Notes under the pieces: generated by a model
Told to the model about the DNA's origin: nothing
What the model saw: the letters and a program-made list of their open reading frames with translations, nothing else
Databases searched by the model: none
NCBI GenBank assembly: GCA_012295275.1
Contig: CM022677.1
Location: 27,958,048 to 27,978,047, forward strand
Source: Chrysomallon squamiferum
Taxonomy: Eukaryota > Mollusca > Gastropoda > Neomphalida > Peltospiridae
Length of the DNA: 20,000 nt
Direction: 5' to 3'
Shown: piece by piece, positions 18,311-20,000 of the stretch
Layout: every line of letters starts with the position of its first letter
How positions within the stretch are numbered: position 1 is the first letter of the stretch
Made by a program: the position numbers and the translations under genes

Positions 18311-18493
18311 GTCAGAACGATTCATTTTTATCATTATGTGCACGATGTGTTCTGTTTTAAGAATAAATGTGAACAATAAAAGAAAAGTTTGTACAGGTTA
18401 ATATACTACGACTTTCTTATTAGAGATTTGCTGAACTTTAACATCCAGTGACTGTTACAGTGTTTGTGCAGCTGAAACAAAGACTCTAACACG

Positions 18494-18808
18494 TACATTC
18501 CTAGATGTGCCTAGCTCGCCTGCTTCCCCAATTAACAGCCTCTTCAGCAACATTCCTAGATGTGTCTAACTCTTCTGCTTCCCCAATTAACAGCCTCTTC
18601 AGCAACATTCCTAGATGTGTCTAACTCTTCTGCTTCCCCAATTAACAGCCTCTTCAGCAACATTCCTAGATGTGTCTAACTCTTCTGCTTCCCCAATTAA
18701 CAGCCTCTTCAGCAACATTCCTAGATGTGCCTAACTCTCCTACTGCCACAATTAACAGCCTCGTCAGCAACATTCCTAGATGTGCCTAACTCTCCTGCTG
18801 CCACACAG
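18494..18808. repeat. 55-bp tandem array, about 5.5 units
   Basis: CTAGATGTG anchors lie at 18501, 18556, 18611, 18666, 18721 and 18776, an exact 55-bp period. The second, third and fourth units are nearly identical, while the outer ones carry GCCTA and CTGCCACA variants. It is a minisatellite in no recognised gene. Confidence 0.9.
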
Positions 18809-19074
18809 ATCGTGTTTACCTGTTTAAACTTTACCCTGACCTGACCCCGCGGCAGATATCTTGACCCAGATGTTGTGAATGGCGCAGGAAGACGAAGTTC
18901 AGTCATAACCTCAAAAAAAAGTCAGACGTCGCTGACGTTACTCAAAAGTTTGACCAAAAATCTTTAGTATGTCTGCAGGCATGTATATATGTATAAAATA
19001 TATATGTATGTGTGCATCTATATATATATATATATATTATATATGTGTATGTTTCTATATATGTATAGACAGAT
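18809..19074. other. Unassigned AT-rich spacer
   Basis: No gene is seen. It contains TATATA runs near 19020-19050. Confidence 0.45.
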
Positions 19075-19514
19075 AGGTAGGTGTGTTGGTTAGTTTGCAG
19101 TTACATATGAGCAATGCAGACTGGTAGTTAAGCTAATACATATATAGCTGTTTCAGATAGTAAACAAAGAAGAAGAATACAATTTATACAATCTTTATTT
19201 CAGTTTAAATATACTGTTTATATATGTATATGTCTATATGTACGTATATATGCATACACATATATAAATGCAAATGTGCATATGTGTGCAATAGTAACAA
19301 TATACTTGTTCCTCTGTTTAAATATATATATATATATATTTGTGTGTGTGCGTGTGTGCGTGTGTGTGTCAATGTTTATTTATAATTATGTGCGTTTCTG
19401 ATTGAGAAGTATATGTTTACTGTTATCGTGTTTTACTAGTTGACTAGATACATTATGTTCTGTGGAGACAGAGTCCAATGATTCGAGACACTCACTGGAA
19501 GTGAAAACCAGGAT
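19075..19514 (-). repeat. Gene C 3' flank, inverted-repeat arm with gene B 3' flank
   Basis: It is the reverse-complement partner of 15858-16260. Both arms share TTTAAACTGAAATAAA and TTAGCTTAACTACCA. A GT run at about 19340-19370 stands where gene B has TA. Confidence 0.78.
19375..19392 (-). terminator. Candidate polyadenylation signal of gene C
   Basis: The minus strand reads ATTATAAATAAACATTGA here, about 125 nt below gene C's TAG stop and matching the gene B signal. Confidence 0.5.
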
Positions 19515-19978
<464 letters not shown>

Positions 19979-20000
19979 CTGTAATTTAAATAATGCATAC

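Overview
This is animal nuclear DNA from an AT-rich, repeat-laden genome. It has split genes with GT-AG introns, TATA-box promoters, a signal-peptide/sushi/galectin gene family, and very long micro- and minisatellites inside introns. The domain content points to an invertebrate metazoan; I cannot name the phylum. Nothing looks bacterial, organellar or viral. Most long open frames here are artefacts of tandem repeats.

The window holds a small cluster of one gene family. It contains five copies of a promoter plus signal-peptide first exon: 485(+) decayed, 12997(-), 14107(+), 17224(+) decayed and 18213(+). It also contains three copies of a short cysteine/coiled-coil second exon and four copies of a sushi (CCP) exon at 4314(+), 10877(-), 15670(+) and 19705(-). 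Gene A (minus, six exons, 12997 to 5772) assembles in frame into a 252-residue secreted protein: signal peptide, heptad/cysteine segment, one sushi domain, then a complete galectin-like domain split over three exons. Gene B (plus, three exons, 14107 to 15857) encodes a 116-residue relative that stops after the sushi domain. Gene C (minus, 19978 to 19515; its first exon lies beyond the window) is a close inverted copy of B. An orphan sushi exon (4314) and an orphan signal-peptide exon (18213) lack the rest of their genes.

Region by region: 1-3790 holds a decayed first exon and about five diverged copies of the family's 5' flank, each with its own private tandem array. 4080-4770 is an inverted, truncated copy of gene A around its sushi exon. 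4770-5771 is AT-rich 3' flank. 5772-12997 is gene A; its introns hold a 34-bp triplication, a 33-bp minisatellite of about 63 units, a TCTA tract, a CA/TA array, a GATACTACT array and a GT tract. 12998-14106 is a head-to-head, near-palindromic promoter region. 14107-16260 is gene B, with an ~850-bp CT tract in intron 2. 16260-17170 is unassigned sequence. 17224-18363 holds two more first-exon copies. 18494-18805 is a 55-bp tandem array. 19075-20000 is the inverted gene C arm.

The proteins are probably extracellular, and the coiled-coil/cysteine segment suggests disulfide-linked oligomers. B and C would supply sushi-only versions and A a sushi-galectin version under near-identical promoters. 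A recognition or immune role is inference from the family types, not something the sequence shows directly.
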